From Hyphomicrobiales bacterium (lineage in GTDB: Bacteria; Pseudomonadota; Alphaproteobacteria; Rhizobiales; GCA-2746425), in the NCBI GenBank assembly GCA_002746425.1, contig NVXB01000058.1, positions 9,877-22,842 of the forward strand: 12,966 nucleotides of DNA, given 5' to 3'. Made by a program: the position numbers and the translations under genes. Under the pieces are notes generated by a model. That model ran no database searches. It saw nothing but the letters and a program-made list of their open reading frames with translations, and was not told where the DNA came from. Shown in pieces: positions 1 through 7,114 of this stretch (position 1 is the first letter of the stretch; every line of letters starts with the position of its first letter).

Positions 1-1901
1 CCCAGCGCAATGGCCTTTTGCGCCACCTCAACAGGTGTTTGGAACATGTCGGACACATCCACCTTGTAGCCCATATCGGCAAAGGCGGTGGCGATGATTT
101 TCGCGCCACGATCGTGGCCATCCTGCCCCATTTTAGCAACCAGGATATGAGGGTCCTTGCCATTCTCACCGCGATAGTCGGCAATTTTCTGCTGAATGGC
201 TTCATACTCAGCATCGCCTTCATAGGCATCATTATAAACGCCAGAAATCATCCGCGTGGTGGCATGATGGCGGGTAAAGGACTGCTCCATGGCATCTGAA
301 ATTTCGCCAAGTGTTGCGCGTGCGCGCGCCGCCTCAACCGCCAGTTCCAGCAAATTGCCTTTGCCAGAAGAAGCTGCCTCTTTCAGCGCTGCGATTGCCT
401 TGTCGAAAGCCGCCTTATTGCGGTTGCCGCGCACTTGTTTCAGCCGCTTGATTTGTGCCTCGCGCACTTTTTGATTGTCGATTTGCAGAATATCCAGCAC
501 AGGTTCGTCTTCGCGGCGGTATTTATTGACGCCAACAACCACGTCTTCCACCTGATCGACCCGCGCTTGCCGGCGCGCAGCGGCCTCTTCAATGCGCAGT
601 TTTGGCAGGCCCTGCTCCACAGCTTTGGTCATGCCGCCAAGGCTTTCCACTTCCTGGATCATCGCCCACGCTGTATCGACCATTTCCTTGGTCAGCGCCT
701 CGACATAGTAAGAGCCGCCCAGCGGATCGACCACATTGGTCACGCCGGTTTCGTGCTGCAAAATAAGCTGGGTGTTGCGGGCAATGCGCGCCGAATCCTC
801 GGTTGGCAGGGCAATCGCCTCATCAAACGAGTTGGTGTGCAAAGATTGGGTGCCGCCGAGCACTGCCGCCATCGCCTCAAACGCCGTGCGCACAACATTA
901 TTGTACGGGTCTTGCTCGCTCAACGACACGCCAGAGGTCTGGCAATGGGTGCGCAGCATTTTGGAGCGCTCGGATTTTGCGCCAAAATCTGTCATGATTT
1001 TGGCCCATAATTGCCGCGCCGCACGTAGCTTGGCGGCTTCCATAAAAAAGTTCATGCCAATGCAAAAGAAGAACGATAAACGTCCTGCAAACACATCAAT
1101 ATCCAGCCCGCGCCCGGTGGCCGCGCGCACATATTCCATGCCATCGGCCAGCGTATAGGCCAGCTCCTGCGCCAGCGTAGCGCCCGCCTCCTGCATGTGA
1201 TAGCCGGAGATGGAAATGGAGTTGTATTTGGGCATTTCAGCCGCCGTAAACTCGATGATATCGGCAATGATGCGCAGGGATGGTTCGGGCGGATAAATAT
1301 AGGTGTTGCGCACCATAAACTCTTTGAGAATGTCATTTTGAATGGTGCCGGAAAGCTGCGCTCGGCTCACGCCCTGCTCTTCGCCAGCGACAATAAACAT
1401 CGCCAAAACCGGCAGAACAGCACCGTTCATGGTCATCGATACCGACATTTTATCAAGCGGGATACCATCGAAAAGGATTTTCATATCCTCAACGCTATCA
1501 ATCGCCACGCCCGCCTTGCCGACATCGCCAACAACACGCGGATGATCGGAATCATAGCCCCGGTGGGTGGCCAGATCGAAGGCAACCGACAGGCCCTTTT
1601 GCCCGGCGGCCAAATTTTTGCGGTAAAACGCGTTGGATTCTTCTGCCGTGGAAAACCCGGCATATTGGCGGATGGTCCAGGGCCGACCGGCATACATGGT
1701 GGCCTTAACGCCTCGGGTAAACGGCGCAACACCCGGCACTGCGGTGGCGGCCTCAGGGGGCAGATCATCCACTGTATAAAGCGGTTTGATCTCGATGCCC
1801 TCTGGCGTTTGCCAATTGAGGCTTGCCGGATCTTTGCCTTTTAGCTCTTTCGTTGCCAAATCCAGCCAATCGCGCTTTGTGCCGCGCTTTGTATCGCTCA
1901 T
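1..1901 (-). CDS. scpA: Methylmalonyl-CoA mutase, large catalytic chain (3' end beyond window)
   Basis: Interconverts (R)-methylmalonyl-CoA and succinyl-CoA with adenosylcobalamin, the last step of propionyl-CoA breakdown; cytosolic. The frame is open from ATG at 1901 to base 3, 633 codons, against about 710-720 for the family, so roughly 80 C-terminal residues are missing. The N-terminal TIM-barrel part has RPWTIRQYAGF near residues 73-83, preceded by the Tyr (Y70) typical of methylmalonyl- rather than isobutyryl-CoA mutases. GTIQNDILKEF and EFMVRNTYIYPP follow. The C-terminal cobalamin-binding domain begins with MGQDGHDRG, whose His (about 596) is the lower axial cobalt ligand. No frameshift was found at the points checked. 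The start fits the family N-terminus, but the ribosome site is only a G-rich stretch. A decayed copy of residues about 65-163 lies at 3514-3825. Confidence 0.96.
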   Translation of the reverse strand, partial: MSDTKRGTKRDWLDLATKELKGKDPASLNWQTPEGIEIKPLYTVDDLPPEAATAVPGVAPFTRGVKATMYAGRPWTIRQYAGFSTAEESNAFYRKNLAAGQKGLSVAFDLATHRGYDSDHPRVVGDVGKAGVAIDSVEDMKILFDGIPLDKMSVSMTMNGAVLPVLAMFIVAGEEQGVSRAQLSGTIQNDILKEFMVRNTYIYPPEPSLRIIADIIEFTAAEMPKYNSISISGYHMQEAGATLAQELAYTLADGMEYVRAATGRGLDIDVFAGRLSFFFCIGMNFFMEAAKLRAARQLWAKIMTDFGAKSERSKMLRTHCQTSGVSLSEQDPYNNVVRTAFEAMAAVLGGTQSLHTNSFDEAIALPTEDSARIARNTQLILQHETGVTNVVDPLGGSYYVEALTKEMVDTAWAMIQEVESLGGMTKAVEQGLPKLRIEEAAARRQARVDQVEDVVVGVNKYRREDEPVLDILQIDNQKVREAQIKRLKQVRGNRNKAAFDKAIAALKEAASSGKGNLLELAVEAARARATLGEISDAMEQSFTRHHATTRMISGVYNDAYEGDAEYEAIQQKIADYRGENGKDPHILVAKMGQDGHDRGAKIIATAFADMGYKVDVSDMFQTPVEVAQKAIAL

Positions 1902-2080
1902 ATCCGCCCACCCCAAATCATCAAAATCTCACACGCGATTTTCCCGCAAACCGCGCGCGCTTCCAATATAGACCATGGATGCACAACTTTTGCAGGGTAC
2001 GCGACAAGAATTCCTGCACAATGAATTTGCATTGAGGCTGCTCAACGAAAAGCAAATGCGCTCAAATGCACCCCTGTTTG

Positions 2081-2737
2081 CTACAAAAGCTTCCAGCCAT
2101 AAATAACCGTTATTCCAAGGGTGTAAGCCGCAAGGATGACAACATTAACCGGATTGCCCGATAGCTTGGGCGTTTTGATTTGGGAGACATTCAGAGCGGC
2201 AAGCCCTAAACCACAAACGCAGAGGATGATCGAAAACACACCTTGGTTGAACAGCCCATCGAACAAAAAGATAAAAACCAAAAATATGCTATTATTATCA
2301 ATGGCTAATCCGGTGTATTTAGAACCACCGGCAAGGCCAAACGTGCTGAAATAACTCAACCGGATAACACCAGCTACCAGCATTATGAAGGCCACGATGA
2401 GGAAAATGGGGTTGAACTTCCCGTAACTCAAAATCAACATAGCGGGCGTGACACCGTAGCTCACGATATCGATCAACAGGTCTAGTTGTCCGCCAAATTT
2501 ACTGTCGGCCCCCGTTCGTCCCTTCATTTTGCGCGCAACCAGCCCATCTGCCCAATCAAACGCGACCGCCCAGATCATGCCAATCATCGCGGCGGAGTAA
2601 ATCTCCAAGACAATAAAATATATAGCCAGAAGTGTACAACCAAGCCCTGCAAGGGAACAAAGATTGGGAATATCCCAGATATAAGAGAGAATTGGTTTTG
2701 ATTGCGGGTTTTGAGATTCAGAATTTTCAGTTGCCAT
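2081..2737 (-). CDS. CDP-alcohol phosphatidyltransferase, PssA-like
   Basis: Integral membrane enzyme of 218 residues that should transfer a phospho-alcohol between a CDP-linked donor and an acceptor alcohol, releasing CMP. The family motif D-x2-D-G-x2-A-R...G-x3-D-x3-D is complete: D61, D64, G65, A68, R69, G82, D86 and D90. The spacer between AR and G is 12 residues where I expect about 8, so there is a short insertion. About six hydrophobic segments follow a polar N-terminus rich in Ser, Gln and Asn. SYGVTPAML after the motif resembles the corresponding part of phosphatidylserine synthases, so CDP-diacylglycerol-serine transferase is one reading. The divergent cytidylyltransferase suggests instead a CDP-head-group donor. 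AAGG stands 6 bases before the ATG. Base composition is AT-richer than in scpA or gatB, which hints at transfer. Family certain, substrate unknown. Confidence 0.85.
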   Translation of the reverse strand: MATENSESQNPQSKPILSYIWDIPNLCSLAGLGCTLLAIYFIVLEIYSAAMIGMIWAVAFDWADGLVARKMKGRTGADSKFGGQLDLLIDIVSYGVTPAMLILSYGKFNPIFLIVAFIMLVAGVIRLSYFSTFGLAGGSKYTGLAIDNNSIFLVFIFLFDGLFNQGVFSIILCVCGLGLAALNVSQIKTPKLSGNPVNVVILAAYTLGITVIYGWKLL

Positions 2738-2769
2738 GACAAGCCTTATAAATTACATAATGACGAATG

Positions 2770-2788
2770 ACCCGGCTAAATAGCGGGT
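2770..2788. repeat. Imperfect inverted repeat in the divergent promoter region
   Basis: ACCC-GCTA pairs with TAGC-GGGT around an AA centre, with one unpaired G. It lies 33 bases before the phosphatidyltransferase start, so it could be an operator or form a 5' leader hairpin. The core GCTAAATAG recurs in a similar hairpin at the end of the neighbouring cytidylyltransferase gene (3475-3493). No regulator is known for it; a functional role is inference. Confidence 0.35.
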
Positions 2789-2874
2789 ACGATCTGCTTA
2801 TTGTCCAAACGCTGTGCAAGCTCACGGCTTTTGAGACACTCTCTGTTACAGACTTTTTTATGCAAACCTGTAGC

Positions 2875-2898
2875 CTCTCCAATTTTATAATTGGGGAG
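2875..2898. promoter_or_regulatory. Inverted repeat between the divergent lipid genes, possible operator
   Basis: Arms CTCTCCAATT and AATTGGGGAG are complementary at nine of ten positions, with the loop TTAT. The repeat sits in the middle of the 243-base space between the two divergent genes, 82 bases before the cytidylyltransferase. No T-run follows on either strand, so a shared operator fits better than an intrinsic terminator. I could not place convincing -35/-10 boxes nearby. Confidence 0.4.
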
Positions 2899-2980
2899 TT
2901 AAATCTATTTGTTTATGGGCAAAAAGCAGACGTCACCCAGTAGCACCACGGGCGAACATGATAAAGGATAAATTTTAAGA

Positions 2981-3487
2981 ATGATTGTTTATACCGTCGG
3001 CACATTTGACTTGTTACACGTTGGCCACCTTGCCTTATTGAACCACTGTAAATCACTGGGCAATATTGTTGCCGTGGGTGTTGCCTCGGACGAAGTTGTA
3101 AACAGCTATAAGCCAAACATCCCCGTTATTCCCCTGAACCAGCGAATAGAAATGTTAGAAGCTTTGAGCTGTGTCGATATTGTTCGGCCCTATCATGAAC
3201 TCGAATATGTTTCTGGATGCCGGGAGCTGAACGTCGATATTTTTGTGGTTGGCGAAGATTGGGGCCGTAAGCCCTACAATTTGGACGTCGAAGCTTATCT
3301 GGAAAAAGCGGGCAAAAAGATTGTTCAAGTTCGTTATAATCCTCGGACTTCATCCACCAGAATAAAACAGACAGCTGTTGCCCAATACAAAATAAACCAA
3401 ACCACTTCTGAAAGTAAGCTGGTGTCATCCCCGGCCGCCACTTTGTTTAAGACTATGAATGAAATGCCCAATCTGGCCGCTAAATAG
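2981..3487 (+). CDS. Cytidylyltransferase-like protein (TagD/ethanolamine-phosphate type)
   Basis: Small nucleotidyltransferase of 168 residues that should join CTP to a phospho-alcohol, giving CDP-alcohol and pyrophosphate. The fold signature is clear: GTFDLLHVGH at residues 7-16 with the nucleotide-binding HxGH (H13, H16), R55 in the PLNQR segment, GEDW at 91-94 as in glycerol-3-phosphate cytidylyltransferases, and RTSSTRIK at 122-129 in place of the usual RTxGISTT. The enzyme core ends near residue 130; the last 38 residues, rich in Ser, Thr and Asn, look like an unstructured tail. It diverges from the CDP-alcohol phosphatidyltransferase, so its product is a plausible donor for that enzyme. 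Phosphoethanolamine, phosphocholine, glycerol phosphate or another phospho-alcohol cannot be told apart here. The ribosome site is weak (AAGGA about 13 bases upstream). Confidence 0.85.
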   Translation: MIVYTVGTFDLLHVGHLALLNHCKSLGNIVAVGVASDEVVNSYKPNIPVIPLNQRIEMLEALSCVDIVRPYHELEYVSGCRELNVDIFVVGEDWGRKPYNLDVEAYLEKAGKKIVQVRYNPRTSSTRIKQTAVAQYKINQTTSESKLVSSPAATLFKTMNEMPNLAAK

Positions 3488-3493
3488 GCGGCC
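3475..3493 (+). terminator. Hairpin across the stop codon of the cytidylyltransferase gene
   Basis: GGCCGC pairs with GCGGCC around a loop that contains the TAG stop. The stem is strong but only a mixed sequence, not a T-run, follows, so an intrinsic terminator is possible rather than shown. It shares the core GCTAAATAG with the inverted repeat at 2770-2788. Confidence 0.35.
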
Positions 3494-3513
3494 TATTGAG
3501 GCACAACATTTGT

Positions 3514-3825
3514 TTAGGTAGCGTCGTTTATGGCCGTTGAGCTCGGTTTTTTATCAAGCGGGATACCGCCGATAAGGGTTTTCATATCCTCGACACTATT
3601 GAGCGCCACGCCAACCTTGCTGACAGCACGCGGATGGCACGAGTAGGCGGCCGAAATCATACCCCCGGTAAGTGGCCTGATCGAAGGCCACTGACAGGCC
3701 CTTTTGCCCGGCAGCCAAGTTCTTGCGGTAAAACGCATTGGATTTTTCTGCCGCGGCAAAACCCGGCTTATTGGCGGGTGGACCAAGGTCGGCCAGCAGT
3801 AAAAATGCCAAACCAACGACACTAG
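3514..3825 (-). pseudogene. Decayed internal fragment of a second scpA copy
   Basis: Read on the minus strand this matches scpA residues about 65-163, the same orientation as the intact gene. One frame carries SNAFYRKNLAAGQKGLSVAF and then ATYRGYD; another continues with GVALNSVEDMKTLIGGIPLD. In the best stretch (3696-3766 against 1591-1660) six substitutions and one inserted base are seen over 70 bases; elsewhere it is more diverged. The intact gene's Tyr of RQYAGF is a TAA stop here (3768-3770). One frameshift lies just after that stop and a second after the RGYD region. There is no start, no barrel remainder and no cobalamin domain, so no working enzyme can be made. It ends where the membrane-protein gene ends (3833). 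The divergence argues for an old duplication or a copy from a relative, not an assembly artefact. Confidence 0.88.
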
Positions 3826-3832
3826 TTGCATT

Positions 3833-5167
3833 TCAACTCTTTACAGAAATCGTGAATTCCGCATCCATAATATTTGCCTCATCAAACAGTGTGAATGTCA
3901 GACCTAACTTATACATGCTGAGCTGTTCATGAGCATTGCTTGTTGTGTCGAAGCCAACCTTGATGCATTTGGGCAATGTATCAAGCGTCGTAGCTGCTTT
4001 GATCAAGTTTATCGCAAGGTTCTCCATCTGCTCAATGGCTGCTTCCGGTGGCGGCTCAATATCGAATCTTCCTTTTAATTGAAGCGTTTTGACAACACCC
4101 TCCTGCCCTTTTGCGCGATAGATGAGCGTCTCAAATAATCCGGCATCTTCAAGGTATTTGGTATCGGATTCTGCATACCATTCATCATCAAAACCAGAAT
4201 TATGAAAGTCCCCCGTGTTGAAACCCTCATCGCGGAGAAACGTTTCCACTGCATAGGGACACCAACCTTGATCCTCGGGAACTGACTGCGGGTTTGGCCT
4301 GTCGTTTTCATATTGGCGTACTTGCTTAATGATGTCCCGAATATCACTTTTGGTTTTTGCCGGTAGCATATTGAACTGCCTGACAGCTCGCTTGAGCAAT
4401 ACCGGACGCAAAAACAATGCCCATCTAAATTTCTTCCGCGCGTACTTCCTTAGACTATCGGAATGGTAGGTTTTTTGATCGATCTGGATGAGAGCTTCTT
4501 GCCAACGAGAGTAGCAGCGAAGCACATAGCAATACGGCAGCACCCAAATACTCAGCACAATAGGTATTGTGACCCCACGGGCTGTACCCAAGTTCCAGAA
4601 CGCTCCTTTGTCGCTAATAGTCCGCATGACAAAGTGATAAATCAAGAATATCGTTATACCAACCAAGACCCATTCTAATAGCTTTCTAACTGGAGCGTAC
4701 TCCGGCTTCCCTTCACTTATCACGAGCATGGCACCAAGAACAAAAAGAACAGGTACGAACCACAGCTCGTTCAGGAGCGAGAACGAATAAAACACTACGA
4801 CCAGTTCTAACGCTGCGATAATCTTGAATTGATCGCTAATAAACTGACTAAATAATAGTTGGCCTTTTTGACTTTGAATCGACCGGCCCAGCAATGCAGC
4901 GCCCGAAAATAAATACCAAAAAACAGTCGACTTTAAATCACTAGTGCCCCACCAGTTCGCCCAATGTAGGAAAACTATTCCTAACACCAGCCACAGCGCG
5001 AGACCTACGAATATCGGTAGCAAAACACTACAAAAAAACACCTTAAAAAGGTCTTTCAGATTACCAAATACGTTGAACTTCAGAACACAGAAAATGGTAA
5101 TAATACCAAGCCATATTCCGATTGCAATTTCCCGGTTATTAAAGCTGTCCATAAAATAAGTGATCAT
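3833..5167 (-). CDS. Multi-pass membrane protein with a large soluble C-terminal domain, unrecognised
   Basis: I do not recognise this 444-residue protein. The first 225 residues hold six or seven hydrophobic segments, near 13-32, 40-68, 78-95, 115-150 (probably two), 163-185 and 200-222, with no cleavable signal peptide. A basic stretch (RKYARKKFRW) then leads into a polar, mostly acidic C-terminal half of about 210 residues, presumably cytoplasmic, with aromatic and acidic clusters such as GFDDEWYAESD. No catalytic motif stands out. ATG at 5167 is preferred to the TTG one codon upstream; ATG at 5152 is another choice, and none has a good ribosome site. The gene sits alone between the scpA fragment and the copied kinase tail and is AT-rich, so it is probably acquired cargo. 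It could be a stress, transport or defence protein; the sequence does not decide. Confidence 0.75.
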   Translation of the reverse strand: MITYFMDSFNNREIAIGIWLGIITIFCVLKFNVFGNLKDLFKVFFCSVLLPIFVGLALWLVLGIVFLHWANWWGTSDLKSTVFWYLFSGAALLGRSIQSQKGQLLFSQFISDQFKIIAALELVVVFYSFSLLNELWFVPVLFVLGAMLVISEGKPEYAPVRKLLEWVLVGITIFLIYHFVMRTISDKGAFWNLGTARGVTIPIVLSIWVLPYCYVLRCYSRWQEALIQIDQKTYHSDSLRKYARKKFRWALFLRPVLLKRAVRQFNMLPAKTKSDIRDIIKQVRQYENDRPNPQSVPEDQGWCPYAVETFLRDEGFNTGDFHNSGFDDEWYAESDTKYLEDAGLFETLIYRAKGQEGVVKTLQLKGRFDIEPPPEAAIEQMENLAINLIKAATTLDTLPKCIKVGFDTTSNAHEQLSMYKLGLTFTLFDEANIMDAEFTISVKS

Positions 5168-5508
5168 CAAAGTGATGTAATAGTTAAATCTACAGTTTCA
5201 ATGTTGATTGTTAACACCCAAGCCTTCCATTTTTTTGGATATACGTTTGTGTGCTACTCAGTATAGTGGTCCTTACCCTAGGTCTTCCCAATTGGGTACA
5301 GCCCTACCCCACCGCGTGAACGACATAATTCAGTTCAATCTAATATCTGCTGAGCGAACAAAAAAACTTTTCGCTGCATTTGCCTTGGTTTCAACCATTC
5401 ACGCTCCGCGCTCTTAAACTATGGTCACCTGATACAAATATCCGTCGTGTAGTGTTTATACTGAAACGGAGAATGGCAAATACTAATTTTTGCTGATATT
5501 AGGTAGGT
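5168..5508. other. Gene-free AT-rich spacer holding a copied kinase 3' end
   Basis: These 341 bases separate two divergent accessory genes. No convincing gene is visible; the one short open frame (5208-5417) has no ribosome site and runs across the repeat. Noteworthy contents are the 26-base copy of the kinase gene's end at 5302-5327 and a perfect 10-base palindrome CCCAATTGGG at 5287-5296. Promoters for both flanking genes must lie here, but I could not place them. Confidence 0.6.
5302..5327. repeat. Direct repeat, left copy: diverged 3' end of the kinase gene
   Basis: Twenty-four of 26 bases match 6293-6318 in the same orientation. On the minus strand it reads YVVHAVG and a TAG stop, against YVVRTVG and TAG in the intact kinase. 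Weaker similarity continues on both sides: AATTAT against GGACTAT upstream of the shared part, and the base after the stop shifted by one. An in-frame TAG four codons upstream of the tyrosine shows the copy is dead. It is either an ancient gene remnant or one half of an attachment-like repeat. Confidence 0.75.
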
Positions 5509-6081
5509 ATGAAGTCACACAATATTTCTCCACTTGGGCAGGTTTATCTCTCTGACGGCAATTTGTTTTCTGAAACAGAAATTGATGTTACTCTGATAGC
5601 TGTAGAACATCTTCATCCGCATGTAGAAACGTTTCAACTGGACGCAAATAGTCACGTAAAGGTCCTTATCCAGTATTCTTGCCATTGCTGGACATGCGGT
5701 TGGGATGACACACTTCATGGGGAGCAGACCCGTTTTTTAGATCACGCCCAACCACGGGCATTCGATCCTACTCGCTTCAACGCCTCGATCAATTTATCAA
5801 ACCTTATGCGTGGGCTGCCACAGAACCGTATCTTTATCACACAAAGTGATAGAAACTATGGTTGCTACAATGCGACTTTGGCCGATGATGATGGGCATTT
5901 CTATACGGCATATTTCACCGTACGTATGAAGAAGGGTAAGTTTGACGGCATTCGCCACAAATTTGTACTCTTTGTAGAGAGCGCATATACAAAAACTCAA
6001 CAAGAACCAGGAATGAAAACCAGCTTTCGCGCTGTCATTGGCAAAGCCCGTGAGGGTAAGATGGTAAAATACAGGTCTTAA
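5509..6081 (+). CDS. Hypothetical protein with a CxCxxC cluster, 190 residues
   Basis: I do not recognise a named family with confidence. It is a soluble protein without signal peptide or membrane segment. A cysteine cluster CHCWTCGWD (C58, C60, C63) lies in the first third and could bind metal or be redox-active. Later segments NRIFITQSDRNYGCYNATL and TAYFTVR look like beta strands, and the C-terminal RHKFVLFVESAYTKT followed by TSFRAVIGKA and a basic end resembles small proteins I have seen annotated as hypothetical on accessory DNA; that is memory, not a search. AGG lies 5 bases before the ATG. The gene is alone, AT-richer than the core genes, and bracketed by the 26-base direct repeats, which suggests it came in as a unit. 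Confidence 0.75.
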   Translation: MKSHNISPLGQVYLSDGNLFSETEIDVTLIAVEHLHPHVETFQLDANSHVKVLIQYSCHCWTCGWDDTLHGEQTRFLDHAQPRAFDPTRFNASINLSNLMRGLPQNRIFITQSDRNYGCYNATLADDDGHFYTAYFTVRMKKGKFDGIRHKFVLFVESAYTKTQQEPGMKTSFRAVIGKAREGKMVKYRS

Positions 6082-6292
6082 AACACCAAAGGAGCCCTAA
6101 CGGACCCCTTGGCTATCTCGACAACCTCTTTACTTGCGCTTATCCACCCTTGCGGTTGGACTACCTTACAGTAGCGGGGAAGCTCTCACAGTCGATCATG
6201 AACTCCTACAAGACGAAATATGGGCTAATAAAGACTAATATTCAATGATTTTCTCAAACTTAATATTTTGCCATGGTCGAACTGGGACACGC

Positions 6293-6318
6293 CCCTACCC
6301 CACCGTGCGAACGACATA
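6293..6318. repeat. Direct repeat, right copy: 3' end of the intact kinase gene
   Basis: This copy contains the last seven codons and the TAG stop of the kinase gene and matches 5302-5327 at 24 of 26 bases. The two copies are 991 bases apart and flank the 190-residue gene. Attachment sites of integrating elements often lie at the 3' end of genes, so the arrangement recalls one, but no integrase is present. Confidence 0.75.
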
Positions 6319-6957
6319 GTCCGCCGCATGAGCGTTTTCTATCACCAGCTTTGCGTTGGGAATATCGTTTTCCAGCGCTTTTGCCCGCGCCTCATCCGCG
6401 CTTAAACCAGTGGATAGCCAACGCTCAACAAGGCGGCGTTCCAGCTCTTCCATCGGCACGTCGAGCATGATGGTGATGTCGAAATGGCGGTGCAAATTGG
6501 CCCAGGCGCCTTGGTTGAGCAGCAGATAATTGCCCTCCACAATCAGCAGTTTTTCATCCACGGTAATAATACGGGCGGCATTTCTGGAAATTTCCAGTTT
6601 TCGGTCAAACAGCGGGATAGCGATCTCATCTTCCCGCTCATCCTCCCCCTCGTTCCCATTACGCAGCCGTTGCAGTAAGCTGGCAAAACCGTGGACATCA
6701 AACGTATCCGGCGCGCCCTTTTTGTCCAACCGGCCCATGGCTTGCAGCACGCCATTATCATAATGAAACCCGTCCATCGGCACGCTGGCGGCGCGATATT
6801 TATGTCCTTGGCTATTAAACGCGCGGGTCAATTCATCCGCGATGGTCGATTTACCAGCGCCCGGCGGGCCAGCGATTGCAATTAGCTTTCGCGCACTTCC
6901 ATCGCCGCCCAATTTGGTCAAAATAGAAAGCAGCTCGGTTTGGGTCACAGGTTTCAT
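6295..6957 (-). CDS. P-loop nucleoside/sugar kinase-like protein (uridine kinase-like, FrcK/YggC type)
   Basis: Cytosolic P-loop phosphotransferase of 220 residues. The Walker A motif GPPGAGKST is at 30-38. MDGFHYDN at 61-68 is the substrate-side loop of uridine kinase/phosphoribulokinase relatives, followed by KKGAPDTFD near 79-87. A beta strand LLIVEGNYLLL near 134-144 supplies the Walker B region, and RRLVERW resembles the Arg-containing lid. The family includes FrcK of the rhizobial fructose-uptake operon and E. coli YggC; the substrate is not known here and no transporter genes are adjacent. I chose ATG 6957 because GGAAGAGAG precedes it closely; an in-frame TTG at 6972 would add five residues and consume that site. 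It diverges from pcaQ. The end of the gene is duplicated at 5302-5327. Confidence 0.85.
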   Translation of the reverse strand: MKPVTQTELLSILTKLGGDGSARKLIAIAGPPGAGKSTIADELTRAFNSQGHKYRAASVPMDGFHYDNGVLQAMGRLDKKGAPDTFDVHGFASLLQRLRNGNEGEDEREDEIAIPLFDRKLEISRNAARIITVDEKLLIVEGNYLLLNQGAWANLHRHFDITIMLDVPMEELERRLVERWLSTGLSADEARAKALENDIPNAKLVIENAHAADYVVRTVG

Positions 6958-7114
6958 CGCTCTCTTCCGCAAAGTTCAGTCTCAAATTACAGCTAAGAGA
7001 TTTCTTGCGCAATAATCCAATAAAAAGCGCCGGGCAAAAGCGTGCTGCTTTTACGTTGATACCTTTTGTGATATGTATTTCGATGATTTAGCGAAACATC
7101 ATAGCGATACCGAC

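Noticed and set aside
435..1844. Long plus-strand open frames opposite scpA (435-1010, 736-1158, 1197-1844)
   Set aside because: They are antisense shadows of the strongly conserved scpA frame and have low-complexity His/Arg/Ala-rich translations without family features.
3514..3831. A real 105-residue gene at the scpA fragment
   Set aside because: The frame joins out-of-frame scpA translation to in-frame scpA translation; scpA-like similarity changes frame midway, which is what a decayed copy shows.
5208..5417. A short plus-strand gene in the spacer
   Set aside because: No ribosome site, no domain, and it runs through the copied kinase tail in the antisense direction.
3833..6081. A phage-defence or toxin-antitoxin system made of the membrane gene and the 190-residue gene
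   Set aside because: The two are divergent, 341 bases apart, share no recognised defence or toxin motif, and are separated by the repeat copy. Nothing beyond location supports a joint system.
6082..6294. Possible terminator or small RNA between the 190-residue gene and the kinase
   Set aside because: CCAAAGG and CCCCTTGG near the gene end pair poorly and no T-run follows; nothing else stands out in these 213 bases.
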